Assembly (NCBI GenBank): GCA_963693305.1
Contig: OY855903.1
Coordinates: forward strand, 23,512,255 to 23,576,254
DNA length: 64,000 bases
Source of the DNA: Meandrina meandrites
Taxonomy: Eukaryota; Cnidaria; Anthozoa; Scleractinia; Meandrinidae
Reading direction: 5' to 3'
How positions within the stretch are numbered: the first letter of the stretch is position 1; every line of letters starts with the position of its first letter. A program made the position numbers and the translations under genes. The notes under the pieces were generated by a model, which saw only the letters and a list, made by a program, of their open reading frames with translations, was not told the DNA's origin and searched no databases. Positions 1 to 10,685 of this stretch are shown here, piece by piece.

Positions 1-444
1 AACCCGGTGCCATTCTTTAAGTGTGCGCCTACTGGTGATATTATCATGAAAGGAGAGATGTGTTTGGACAAAGATGGGGAAAATGTTGGGCGCATGGTTG
101 CTTTTGATTTTGACCATGTTAACACCACAATGAATTCAATTGAGAAAGAAAAGTTTTCTTCATGTGCCCGACTGGCCTTACTGTGCAAGAGGGTCTGTCA
201 CAATATTTATCCCTTGATTATTATGAGCTTGTGCCAAGGATTTGTCGAGTTGCAAAAGAAGGACAGTTCAAAGCTTGAACTTCATACTTGCCCAGCATGT
301 GGAAAGAAAGAGGCTGAACCAGGAGAATTCAAGAGATGCGGTGGATGTAAAAATGTTTACTACTGTGGCAGGAAGTGTCAGGTGCAAGATTGGAAAGCTG
401 GACACAAGAAAAAATGTGGCACATCTTCAAAACAGGCACCATAA
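1..444 (+). CDS. MYND zinc-finger protein, C-terminal part (5' partial)
   Basis: The frame is open from base 1 to a TAA at 442-444, giving 147 residues with no initiator ATG near the window edge, so this is the 3' end of a longer gene. The C-terminal part is a MYND finger: HTCPAC, then FKRCGGCKNVYYCGRKC, and a final GHKKKC, with the Cys/His ligands in the usual spacing. MYND fingers usually bind proline-rich partner proteins. The whole piece aligns with the last ~145 residues of the complete protein at 10686-12968, starting in both with NPVPFF. I count 35 of 45 identical residues across the finger, with more divergence upstream. The two genes are therefore paralogues in direct orientation about 10 kb apart. 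No catalytic domain (for example SET) is visible here, and the function is unknown. Confidence 0.75.
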   Translation, partial: NPVPFFKCAPTGDIIMKGEMCLDKDGENVGRMVAFDFDHVNTTMNSIEKEKFSSCARLALLCKRVCHNIYPLIIMSLCQGFVELQKKDSSKLELHTCPACGKKEAEPGEFKRCGGCKNVYYCGRKCQVQDWKAGHKKKCGTSSKQAP

Positions 445-871
445 CTTCTGCATTACCCGCATTGTTAAAAGGTAATGACTTTATTGCATAGTAAAATTTC
501 ATTTTTGGAGTATTAGGGGTTCTCATTAGAAGCTTACAACTTGTAAAAGTTACTTGTACATGTGCTTACCTTTTTTCTGTGATTGTACCACCTTTGGCCA
601 ATCAGCACCTCACTTTTAATCTTTTGAGAACCCTGATTGTTCCTGATTCTGTTGCAATGTATGAAACACGTGTACGAAAAAATGTTATTTGCTTCTAGCA
701 ATTGAAGGGGTGTGGAATAAGGCCTTAAGTGAATCCTGATCTTATATGAAATTCTCCCATTGATATACACATGGCAAATTGGAAGGAGAATCTAACAGTT
801 TATCAGGGCTTTACTCCAGGCACCCCTACAATTGAACTAGTGATCAAGAGGTCAAATCTGGTCATTGTTCT

Positions 872-2089
872 CAGGGCTCGACAAAAACTTGAATTCCAAC
901 TTGCCCTTCAGGCAAGCAAGTCTCAAAACTTGCTTGCCCTAGCTGATTTCCCACTTGCCCGCATCAAAAAAATAGAGTAAGAAATAAGCTCATTAAAAAT
1001 TCATAATCCTCGGATGACTAGATCTCACAAAGTGTATTTTGATTGCTTTACTTCGTTTGAACATTTTTCTTATTAACATAACAATTGAAGTGACTGAAGT
1101 GCTTTTCTTTTTCGCGTATTTTTCTCCCAAGTCGGCGTATTGTGAGACTGCACTGCCTGCATGGTGGAATGTTTATTTTTGGCATTGGAAGACACTAAAC
1201 TGGTTTCTCATCAGTGGTGGTTATTTTATGAGGATTTTATTTTGAGATTTGTACAAATGAAAAGAATTTGGTTTCGTTAATTTTTGGGAGGTTCACTGAA
1301 ATTTTCTTTTGCTGATCAAAAGCTTCGGCCTAGTTGTTTACACTGCATTCGTGCAAAATTCTCACACTGTTTATTTGTAGAAAGAAATTTGATAAGGTCA
1401 GATTTTAGTCACATGCTAAGCAAAAATAAAACCCGAGCCCAAGCTTATACATTCACAGTGCAGACCTTCCAACTGGAACGGTAACGATTTTTTAAAGCGT
1501 TTTGGAAGATATTTTTTCAGCTTTTTTTGGAAAAGGCTTTGACAGCTCCAACTTCAGGTTTCAGTTTCAGCAGATGCAAGATACAAAGCTGACAAAGTAC
1601 AACTGTAACTGAAAGTAAATGTTGAACTGCAACACTTTGTTTAGATCCAATTTTAGAGCCTTTCTATTCATTCAAATTGAAGTTTTGCATTCGTGTTACC
1701 TGACAGAACGGATGCGAAGAAAAATTACGAGTTTGTTCAGTGCTGACCAACTCGCAATATTTTACACTTGAACAAACACGGTAGAATTTTAGCCGTCACG
1801 GATCATGCTTCAATGCACTTTAGTAAGAAACATATTTAAAGGTGTGTAGTACGTTAGAAAAAGTCATTTTAAGCGCTTCTGTGACTTACAAATGATTGAC
1901 ATTTTTCACAGCTTGAGCATTACGAAATAATTGTTTTATGCTGTCTGTAGTTCTGATTTTTTGTCATTTAGTTGATGGAGGGTTTTGCCCGGGCGCTTGC
2001 CCGTCGGGCAAGTGACTGTGAAAAGTTACTTGCCCAGCCTCGAAAACTACTTGTCCTGGACGACTGGACGGGACTTTTGTCGAGCCCTG
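872..2089. mobile_element. Non-autonomous DNA transposon with CAGGGCTCGACAAAA ends
   Basis: CAGGGCTCGACAAAA starts at 872 and its reverse complement, TTTTGTCGAGCCCTG, ends at 2089. Both subterminal regions carry several short copies of ACTTGCCC / GGGCAAGT in opposite orientation (about 900-960 and 1985-2040), as expected of transposase-binding repeats. No transposase frame lies between, so this is a 1.2-kb non-autonomous element. I could not recognise a clean target-site duplication. The family is not assigned. Confidence 0.6.
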
Positions 2090-3571
2090 GACTTCTTATC
2101 TTGTATTTGTAAGGAAGATACGTAACTGTCACCGAGCCTCTCACTATCCTGGTATAAAATTAAATAGATACCAGTTTGAAGGGTTTAATGTAGTTGGTGC
2201 TTATGTGGTGGCTTTGACAAAAATGGCCTCCAATTTCATCGACACAGTACAGCTATGTTTAACATGAAGATGCAAGCTACATTTTTGTAGCTATAAGGAA
2301 TGCTTACTTTGCTTTTCCAAACCCCATCTGCCTTGCGCCAAGTCCTTCAATGAAAATGTGTGTGTGATAAAAAGGTTATGTTTATATGGACTGCTTTCTT
2401 GTGGTATACTGTGGCTTAATCGTTATCTCATTAGACTCCAGACTGAGCTGTCTGGCTTGGGCTAAACGTTTTTTTTTACTCTCCACAAGCAAACTGCTAT
2501 GGGTTTCTGACAAAATACTGGGAGGAGGGGGTGTAGCTAAAAAACTAAGAAGGGTCGTTGACAAGCCCAGCTGGCTTTTCTATCATGTGTACCTTCAAAC
2601 TTACCCCTAGTCTTCTAATGAAATTACAGCCGGTAAAAAACTCTTTTTAGCTGTTGAAATTAGTGGATAGCCAGCTCTTAGCTACATCCCTGTGAGACTC
2701 TACCTCTCTGGAACCTCTATTTTCATTTGCCCGCTGTAAACACTACCTCTGTTATTATTCATGGCTAGGGGCATTGTTATGACCTGCTATGTATTGTTTT
2801 AAGAACCAATGAAGTAACTTGTTCCCAGAGGTAGTGGATGGCCACCCCTGGGAGGAGAGGGGGGATGGTAAGCCGTGGTGTACCTAGCATCCAAGGGATG
2901 TAAATGATAGTCACATAATGCTAGGATAAGGTCTCGCAGTGTGCGCTTCTGTGGCCTGAGTGCATACTTTACCTTTATCGTTTTTGTCTAGTTACAAGGA
3001 AACAAGTAGAGTTTACATTGGCATGTGAAGATATGAAATTTCCCTTTGAGTGTTTTAAATTTCATGACTAACGACAGCAAGTAAAGGAGATATCGAGTCG
3101 GAATTCCATAAGTAAAGGCAACCATGTGTTAAAATTTTTATTATAGATACTATGAAGAAAGCTACGAAGAAATAATTGTTGATGATTTTCTTAAAATTTC
3201 TGACTAATTACTGAAGATGTTTATAGTTAGGTAATTCAATATTGTAGTATTTGTAGTTATTGTGTGATAGTATTTATTGGGTCAGTCACAAGGTAACATA
3301 TACGTTGATATAGAGCAAAAAAATATTGTGCCTTTTATTATAAGTAAATTAGTAGGTATTTTTTACGGGATAACATTTTATCCTTGAAATCTCAAGGTCA
3401 CCAACATTGAAAGTTCTCCCCGTTGCTAAAGTGCTTAATTCCATGATCCACCTTGGGAGGATTTTTGTATTTTCATGAGTTGATAATCTCTGTTTCTCTG
3501 CTGACCTGCCTCCTCAAATATGTTGTAGAAAGGTATAGAGTGTTTAGATAATGTAGAAGTTGATTTCTGTT

Positions 3572-4243
3572 CAGGGCCTGGTTGCATAAAGCAACTTAAG
3601 AATAAGTGGGATTTTGTGCAACTGTTCTCTGTGTTCCAAAGGGTTTTTTCACACGGACATTGTGTTTTCCATCCTCTTTTATCCACCTTCAGCTGATTAA
3701 TCCAGAATTGTGTGCAAGAAGACCTTCTGGAACACAGGGAATTGTTGCAGAAAATCCCACTTAATCTTAAGTTGAGGGGGACATTGGAGGTTGCTGAACA
3801 CTGCATTACTGCAAAGAAATTCAACAAATATCGCAATACCGCAAAAAAATTCGGAAAATACCACAATTTCATAGTAAGCCTGTATAGCTGGCGTATTTGT
3901 TAACCCAAGGGCAAAAATAGAGGCAATAACGAGTGGTAGGGACCGTGGAAACAGTGACAAGGATTAAACTAGCAAATGGTTGTAAAAACACAAGGCTGTT
4001 TCAGGTTACCTCCGAAACGACCAGAAATGGCTAAAAATGGTCGGAAAAAAGTGAAAGATACGTCTTTATATCAACTATCGTCGACCAAAACGTCAAGAAA
4101 ACGCATCCCGCAGGTTTGAAGAATACCGCAATACCGCAATTCAAGATTAAAATTACCGAAATACCGTATGAAAAATTGGCCAATTCCACAATACTGCAAA
4201 CCCCAATGTCCTCCTCTAAGTTGCTTTATGCAACTGGGCCCTG
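3572..4243. mobile_element. Nested inverted-repeat element (MITE within MITE or foldback)
   Basis: Outer arms: CAGGGCCTGGTTGCATAAAG starts at 3572 and its inverted match (CTTTATGCAACTGGGCCCTG) ends at 4243. Inside are a second inverted pair (about 3596-3640 with 3720-3774, sharing GTGGGATTTT and GTGTTCCA) and a third (about 3771-3791 with 4198-4216, sharing GAGG and GACATTGG). Between them ACCGCAA-type motifs recur (3830-3870 and 4120-4200). The sequence could fold into a multi-branched structure. No protein is encoded. Confidence 0.55.
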
Positions 4244-4327
4244 GGCCATATCATAACAGGTGGGGCAATCACCTCGGTAAAAATATTGATTTAGTATTTT
4301 TTTTTTTCATATTCCTGTAAGAGGCTA

Positions 4328-4734
4328 TACAGCCATTTCAATTAACGTTGTCGGATTAAATCTTCAAACCTACGAGTCAAGACCGAATGGTGCCATGGGT
4401 ATTTACTGCAATTTGCATATCACCATTGAGGAAATCTACAAGTTTGTATTTTTGCACGTGGAATATTTGTTTTTCTTTCAGTGAAACCTTTCTTGTATCT
4501 TTTCTTTCGCTGTTATGTGGTTTGGATTATTCTTTTTAAATGAAATGAGGCGAAAAAGGATCTTTTCTACACATGTCTGAAGAGAAGGGAAACGAAAAAC
4601 GCCTCGTTTGCTATATCGCTGTATCTCATTAGTATTCAGCACGCGTGGAACACTCGTTCTTCGCCCATACTACCTTTCGGTCTTGTCTTTAAGCTTTGAG
4701 CTTCAATCCGACAACGTTAATTGAAATAGCTGTA
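4328..4734. mobile_element. MITE with ~30-bp terminal inverted repeats and TA duplication
   Basis: The left end TACAGCCATTTCAATTAACG at 4328 is mirrored by CGTTAATTGAAATAGCTGTA ending at 4734; the arms continue inward through GTTGTCGGATT. TA dinucleotides at 4326-4327 and 4735-4736 fit the target duplication of Tc1/mariner-type elements. The 407-bp interior encodes nothing recognisable. Confidence 0.65.
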
Positions 4735-5300
4735 TATTACTAGTGAGTAAGTAAAAATGAAAGTAGTATTTTTTTATGATATAATTTGCCTAAAAAGGGC
4801 ATTCAGCGGCTTTTAGTGGCTTGTGCCTTTGGTGCTTCGCAATTCTTTTGGTTATCAGGAAAATCTGGCTATGGGCCTGCTGTTGCTGACTAAAAGGCTA
4901 TTATACCCTGTATGATGGATGTCAAATGAGAAAGAAACATGGAAAATGAATTATAAAGAACTATGCATGTTGTGGGAGGGATGCCAATCCCTAAACCTGA
5001 TGGTGTTCTACACTTTCCTTTCTGTTACTTTCTCTTTCTGCAACAGGGAGTACTTTTGCTATGAACTATTACCATATGTTTAATTATATGTTATGTACTA
5101 TAAAGCTACTGTTAGTATATAAAAATTTTAACTTGGCTTTAAGGGTTTGTGGAATACAAAAAGAAATTTCATTCATTTCATTATCCTTTTTTTGTTTTAT
5201 TCCCCAAAGCCTTAGAGCTAAGTAAGAGTTTTGATTTACTGAAAAAGGGCCTTTCTTACAAAATTGTTATACTATTGTCATTTTAAGGTGGCTTGAAATA

Positions 5301-5529
5301 CTGTAAAATTCCAGTTATAGGCCCATTTACCTGGAAATAAAAAGATACATCTGTTTATAAGCCCCGGATATAAGGGCCCCCCCCCCCCCTGTTGTTGCTT
5401 TATTATGGCTTTTTAACTTACAAACGTATTTCATGGCTCATTACAAAACTTTTTTTTTATTCCGCTTATAAGCGCTCCATTTATAAGCCCACCCAAAACC
5501 CCTGAGGGCTTATAACCGAAATTTTACAG
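5301..5529. mobile_element. Short MITE, CTGTAAAATT ends, TA duplication
   Basis: CTGTAAAATTCCAGTTATA starts at 5301 and its inverted counterpart ending in GAAATTTTACAG closes at 5529, with TA on each side (5299-5300 and 5530-5531). Internal TTATAAGCCC/GGGCTTATAA motifs extend the palindrome. It contains a 13-base C run near 5379. Non-coding, 229 bp. Confidence 0.6.
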
Positions 5530-5848
5530 TAGTTCAGGTGTCCTTTTGTTGTTCTATCGTAACTATACCAACAATATTTAGGGAAATCTTTTAGTATGAA
5601 CTTGTACAAGTTTTACCAAAGAACAAATTGGGCTCATTGTGACATCAAAATTAATTGCCATGGCAACATCATATCAGGTCAAAGATACCCTATTTGGGAC
5701 CTTCTGTTGAGGCTAATAACTCAAAAACTACTCAGTGAAAGTTTTGTTTTTGATCTGTTTTTATCTAACCAACAAAAGGAACATTTGCTAGTTTTAATAA
5801 AAATCTGCAGATAGGATTGGGAGCTACATTATATTTTCATAAATTTAA

Positions 5849-5996
5849 GGTGGCTCTGAACCCTACCTACAGAGTTTCTTCATTTGTTCATTGGTAAAAC
5901 TTTTACAATGTTGTACTAAAAGTTTAACCTCAATGTGATTGGTGTTGCTGCAAGAGAATGCCAAAGACAGGAATATGTAACCCATTATGAGCCACC
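5849..5996. mobile_element. 148-bp miniature element with TTAA duplication
   Basis: GGTGGCTC at 5849 and GAGCCACC ending at 5996 are perfect inverted ends, each flanked by TTAA (5845-5848 and 5997-6000). TTAA is the target duplication of piggyBac-type transposons. A similar TTAAGGTGGCT end occurs at about 5284 without an obvious partner. Confidence 0.5.
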
Positions 5997-6529
5997 TTAA
6001 ATTTTTAATGGGGTAGATGAAATTGTAGTTGGTAATAATCATGAACTAAGGACACTGTGACAATACACATTGGTACATATTTTGAAGTTTAATAGAGTAG
6101 ATGTTGTAGTTGATTATAGTTGTAAACTAAAGGATTTGCAGCAATACGTATTGGTTGTAGAATTCACCTGCAGACAACTAGCCTGTGAACTAGCCTGTGG
6201 TGAGTGGCAATAGTTGGCCACTGGTTCTCATCACTCAAACATGTGATCCAAAGGTGAGCCTCCCCACAGGCTAGGAGACATCATACTGCTCCACTGTAGC
6301 TAGCATTTTCTAATAAGTGTGGTAATATGATCTGTATTGCTAGTTGTACTCTGTTGCATTATTACATGTATTAAATTTTGAAATTGAGTTTTCCAGAGCT
6401 GAGTCTTAATTATTGCTTTGTTTTGTTCATTTTTGAACGTAGAATTTTATGCATCACAACAGTTTTTGGCTGTGGTAAAATGTCAAAGTAAAGCTAAATT
6501 CTATTTCTGTACACCTAGGGTAGGGCTTA

Positions 6530-6733
6530 CTGGTTAGTGCACAGGACTCTTGATCGAGTGATCCGTTTTTGAGCCCTGGCCGGTGCCTCTCTCCACCCAG
6601 GTGTATTTATGGGTACTGGCAAATTAACTGCTGGGGGTAACCCAGTGGAGCACACATCCCATCCAATTGCTTCATGCCACAGAAAGTGGGATCTGCTCCG
6701 GCCTGGTGGGCCACTAGGCCCCAACACAGACTC
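6530..6733 (+). repeat. tRNA-derived SINE
   Basis: A tRNA-like head (CTTACTGGTTAGTGCACAGGA, then TTTGAGCCCTGG resembling a B box) is followed by a body with CCACCCAGGTGTATTTATGGG and CTGGTGGGCCACTAGGCCCC. The same body occurs inverted at about 60636-60912. Similar 19-bp sequences (ACACCTAGGGTAGGGCTTA and ACACCTGGGGTAGGGTTTA) flank it and may be the target duplication. It is a retroposed repeat, not a working tRNA gene. Confidence 0.6.
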
Positions 6734-8088
6734 TACCTTACACCTGGGGTAGGGTTTAGGGGAAAAACACTGTCATCAAAATGTATGTTTGAACAGATTT
6801 ATTCTTTAACTTTCTAAAATCCTCCAAAGGAAGCCAGAAATATTTATTGAAAATGGCCAATGGTGTATTGATGGTTTAATGGTACAATCGACTTCTTCTT
6901 GTGGACACCTCTAGAATACTGACTCCTCCCTATCACTGACAGTTCTTTTGGTTGTTAAGAGAAAATTCATATAAACTCTACCTCTAAAATACAGACACCT
7001 CCTAAATACAAACACTCCTCCCTGGGAGAGGGGTAGAGAGGGTGGTGGATCTGGGCAACATATCACTGAGATTTTACTAATGTAGGTCTCCCTAGCAAAG
7101 CCCTATGGAAACCATAGAAAAACTTTCTAGTCAAGTTGAATTTTTAATGATGCAAAGAATCACAGGTGACCAATGCATACTGTAAGAGTTTGTATGGATT
7201 TAAAAACCGAGTGTAATGCAATACACAAGATCGAGTGTAGTAAAATCGACTGTAGTGCAATGCACAAGAGTGTAATACAGGCCCTGGGGCGTAAGAACAA
7301 TTTTCCAAATCCTCTCCCTGCTCTGTCTCCTCTCTCTCTTCCCCTCAAGTCTCGAATGTTCCTTTTGCTCACGTGCTTTGTTTAAAAAATTTAAGATGTG
7401 AGTGTGATGGTGAGGTTATGTTGTAAGCGTTCTTTCTTGATTTGAAATGACAACAAAGTCGTAAACATTTAGCGGGTCTCTCGTTACAACCACAGAGCTA
7501 TAAATCTTGTCTTGCTTTCTTCCTAGCAAATTAAAGAAGGATCAGAATGCCCTACATGTAGCCTTTTGGAAACTACAGGTAGGTATTTTTCAAAAATCTG
7601 TGCTGTTCATCAATTGAGTCGCTTAGCTTTGCACGCTTAAAAGCTGCTGCGAATCTTCATTGTCAGAGGATATTGGCCAATGCTATTTTCTATTGTTACA
7701 AGTCTATTGTTTGTCGTCTTCATTGAAAGAAGTATTTTTAGCTCGTCACGCAATCTTTTGTTTTGACCACAATTCACGGACTTGATCACGACTTAATGCA
7801 GCTTCTCAAGACTTCAGACAGGAAAATGGTAATGTACAATATTGCTTCGAACTTAAATGGAACTTAACTGGAATTTTTAGAAGGATCGGTAAAGCCACTT
7901 AGTGAAAAATTGACTGCAAAAAGCCGTCGGGCTAAAATTAAACTTACGCTTTAGCGTGAATAATGAAGGATCTCACGACTTCAAAAATATGGAGAATTTT
8001 GAAGCTTTGATACATAAGTAGCTACATCTTGAAATGAGAATTAATCTAAAACAAAACTTCCTTCAAGTTTCTTTCATTTGCCCAGTTA

Positions 8089-8533
8089 CAGTCAAACGCG
8101 CTGAACCGTAGCCACCCGACTAAGTTTTTGACATCTTTTTGACAAGTTTTTGATTAGTTTGATGGCTTCCGGTTGCACAACGGTTTATACGAACGATTTG
8201 TGAAACGTTCAGTTTCAACTGGTTTTACAAACCCAGAAAACATTTCCTGTGCGAAAAGTTAAGTTTGACCAAATTTTTGTCGGCATAAAATTTATTTATC
8301 GCCAGTTGAACTTGGCGTAATTGCTCGTGCGAAGCGTTGTTTGAAACCCTTTCAAACTCTGACGTTTGAAGACGAATCATGCAACGGTTGATACCCCGCC
8401 TTCCCATTTTTCAAGGCATCTGATTGGCAGTTTAAAGCAACCGGAAGCCGTAAAACTCATCAACGTAATCAAAAACTTGTCAAAAAGATGTCAAAAACTT
8501 TGTTCGGTGGCTACGGTTGAATGCGTTTGACTG
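8089..8533. mobile_element. MITE with CAGTCAAAC ends and ~90-bp inverted repeats, TA duplication
   Basis: The left end CAGTCAAACGCGCTGAACCG (8089) is mirrored by the right end finishing GTTTGACTG (8533), with TA on both sides (8087-8088 and 8534-8535). The inverted arms run about 90 bp and include TTTTTGACATCTTTTTGACA and GGCTTCCGGTTGC. The terminal nine bases are shared with the element at 8982-9582. Non-coding. Confidence 0.65.
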
Positions 8534-8981
8534 TAACGTTTGGAATTTTAAGGCTTCTGAAGCGTATTGATTTGAAAAGCACATGGTGACATCTGATATG
8601 CAGCGTGCGGCCGACTTACCATCGCGTTGTTGTTTATTTAATAATTGTGTTCAGTTTACGACCTTTTACATGCAAAGATTTACTACAGTACTTCGGAAAA
8701 TACAAACAAGTATTTTTTTGTTATTAGTTATAGTGATGGATAGCATAAAAAGCAATGTGTGTTTATTTTGTGGAAGGAATTCAGTAGTTTTCCGCTATCT
8801 CACGGCACCATGATTCGCAAATTATTATCCCCAGTTACAGCTTTTCTGTACCAAGATAATACCACTGGTGGTTAAATAAATGTCAGTGACAGTTGTACAG
8901 AATGAAAGCCTACCTTTCACCAGAGTGTTTCGAACTAGCGTTATATTTTGTAGAAAGAGTTCGTGTTTTTGCGAGTTGTTA

Positions 8982-9582
8982 CAGTCAAACCGGATGTTCT
9001 TTTGATGGGAACTCTGCAATGTTGTGGCGCAATGTTCCAATATTGATGGGCAGTTTGCTCTACGTAACTTGCAACTTTCAATTCAAATTTGCTCGAGCAA
9101 GTTGCAAAGTTCCGGTTTTCATTTTCCCCGTATAGAACGTAACAATTCCACCTCTCTTTCAAAGAAATAGGAAATAGTTGCCCTATGGTCAAATATTTAT
9201 CAACAGACGACAAGAAATTAGCAGCAGGTTTAGTTCAAATCGCCAAACTGGGAAACCGGAACTTGCTAAAGCAAGTTTGAATTGAAAGTTGCAAGTTGCG
9301 TCAAGCAAACTTCCCAGTTTGGCGATTTAACTAAACCTGCCGCTAATTTCTTGTCGTCTGTTGATAAATAGTTGACCATAGGGCAATTATTTCCTATTTC
9401 TTTGAAAGAGAGGTGGGATTATTACCTTCAATACGGGAATATCGAAAACCGGAACTTGGCAACTTGCTCGAGCAAATTTGAATTGAATGTTGCAAGTTGT
9501 GTCAAGCAAACTGCCCATCAATATTGGAACATTGCGCCACAACATTGCAGAGTTCCCATCAAAAGAACATCCGGTTTGACTG
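8982..9582. mobile_element. Long-armed foldback MITE, CAGTCAAAC ends, TA duplication
   Basis: CAGTCAAACCGGATGTTCTT at 8982 mirrors AAGAACATCCGGTTTGACTG ending at 9582, with TA at 8980-8981 and 9583-9584. The arms are nearly the whole element (about 270-300 bp each), so it is close to a full palindrome. The open frames seen here on both strands are translations of these arms and are not genes. Confidence 0.65.
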
Positions 9583-10021
9583 TAAAATGACGCGCGGAGA
9601 TGAAGAAATTTTTTTCACCGTCTTCAAGTTTCGTTTGGGATCAATATATCAAGGTTGATAATTAACATTTCAAATCATGAATTGGTCTTTCAGCGTGTCT
9701 AGTTGTAATAAAAGTTTACTTCAGAAAGGAATTATTTGTCTGAATTTAGTACGCATATGGTATATTTTTTCCCACTCGCACGTTTATGTTAAATGCTGTT
9801 AAAGAGCCAGGAATGTTTGAGGGGGTGGGCGCGCGCTAATAAAAGCCTTCTAGACTGGGAGTCAATGGGTTAATGCATCGCAAATCGCTTTCAATAGTAA
9901 CATTTCCCCAACGCATACTCTATGCAAAATAGGCGAATCTCGAAAAAAAATCTATTTTGTACTTTTTCAGGTACGCACGTGCGTATGTGCGTACAGGTAG
10001 CTACGCCCCTGTAATAAATGA

Positions 10022-10236
10022 AGAGTATATATGGATTTGAACATGAGTTGAAAATGTCTCTCTTTCCATTGAAAAGCTACAACAAACGTACCGGTTGAAA
10101 CGAAAATCGCGCGTGTGGCTTTCCCAAGCAGAAGAAAGACAAAAATAGCACACCGGGTAAGGATTGAAGCTTAATTGTAGCTTTTCAAAGGAAAAAGGGA
10201 TATTTTCAACTCAATTTCAAATCCATACAAACTCCT
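10022..10236. mobile_element. Foldback repeat of ~210 bp
   Basis: ATATGGATTTGAACATGAGT near 10029 has its inverted match in TCAATTTCAAATCCATAC ending near 10230, and the arms continue through TTGAAAATGTCTC and TTGAAAAGCTACAA. It lies about 450 bp upstream of the MYND gene start. Confidence 0.45.
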
Positions 10237-10685
10237 ATATTACATGCGATTTTTAAATGCCTGTGAAGGAATAAAATCAATAATAAAATTATATAATTGT
10301 ATTTCCTCGAATATAAAGACAGTGCCCGGATTCCTTATTTTCCCTTTTCAATTTTCATGGCTGAATCCCGGGGGCTGAACAATCATTTTTATGCCATATT
10401 AGTTTTGGCAAGAAACCTGTAGTATTCTGCCTTCTCTTACTTCAGGAGCATATGTCTAGGATATCGTTTATTTCAGGATCGAAAATTGAGCAAAAAAAGT
10501 AATTTCCCCTTCTTCTCTTCAGCGAAAAATGTTCTTTGCATTCGCTCCCGTTCATGCAGCGCATTGGTCAGTCGATTGTTCTCGGTTCGTGTTTTGATTG
10601 GCTTCGATACGTCAATCACGTGCTTGTAATTTTAGCGGGAAATTGCGAGTTCACATGTCACAGAGGTGTCATAATATTGAGAAAG

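Larger units (their letters stand above)
445..10685. other. Gene-poor intergenic region, rich in MITEs
   Basis: I see no convincing coding exon between the two MYND genes. Open frames here are short, and several (around 8940-9590) are just the arms of inverted repeats. Identified contents are elements at 872-2089, 3572-4243, 4328-4734, 5301-5529, 5849-5996, 8089-8533, 8982-9582 and 10022-10236, plus a SINE at 6530-6733. The stretches 2090-3571, 6000-6510, 6760-8088 and 9585-10020 hold nothing I can name beyond AT-rich sequence and short homopolymers. Confidence 0.6.

Noticed and set aside
8941..9590. Open frames of 70-90 residues on both strands with related translations
   Set aside because: They are the two arms of the inverted-repeat element at 8982-9582; the similarity comes from the palindrome.
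10536..10685. Upstream in-frame ATG extending the MYND protein by 50 residues
   Set aside because: The extension has no domain and looks like 5' UTR; the ATG at 10686 has the better Kozak context.
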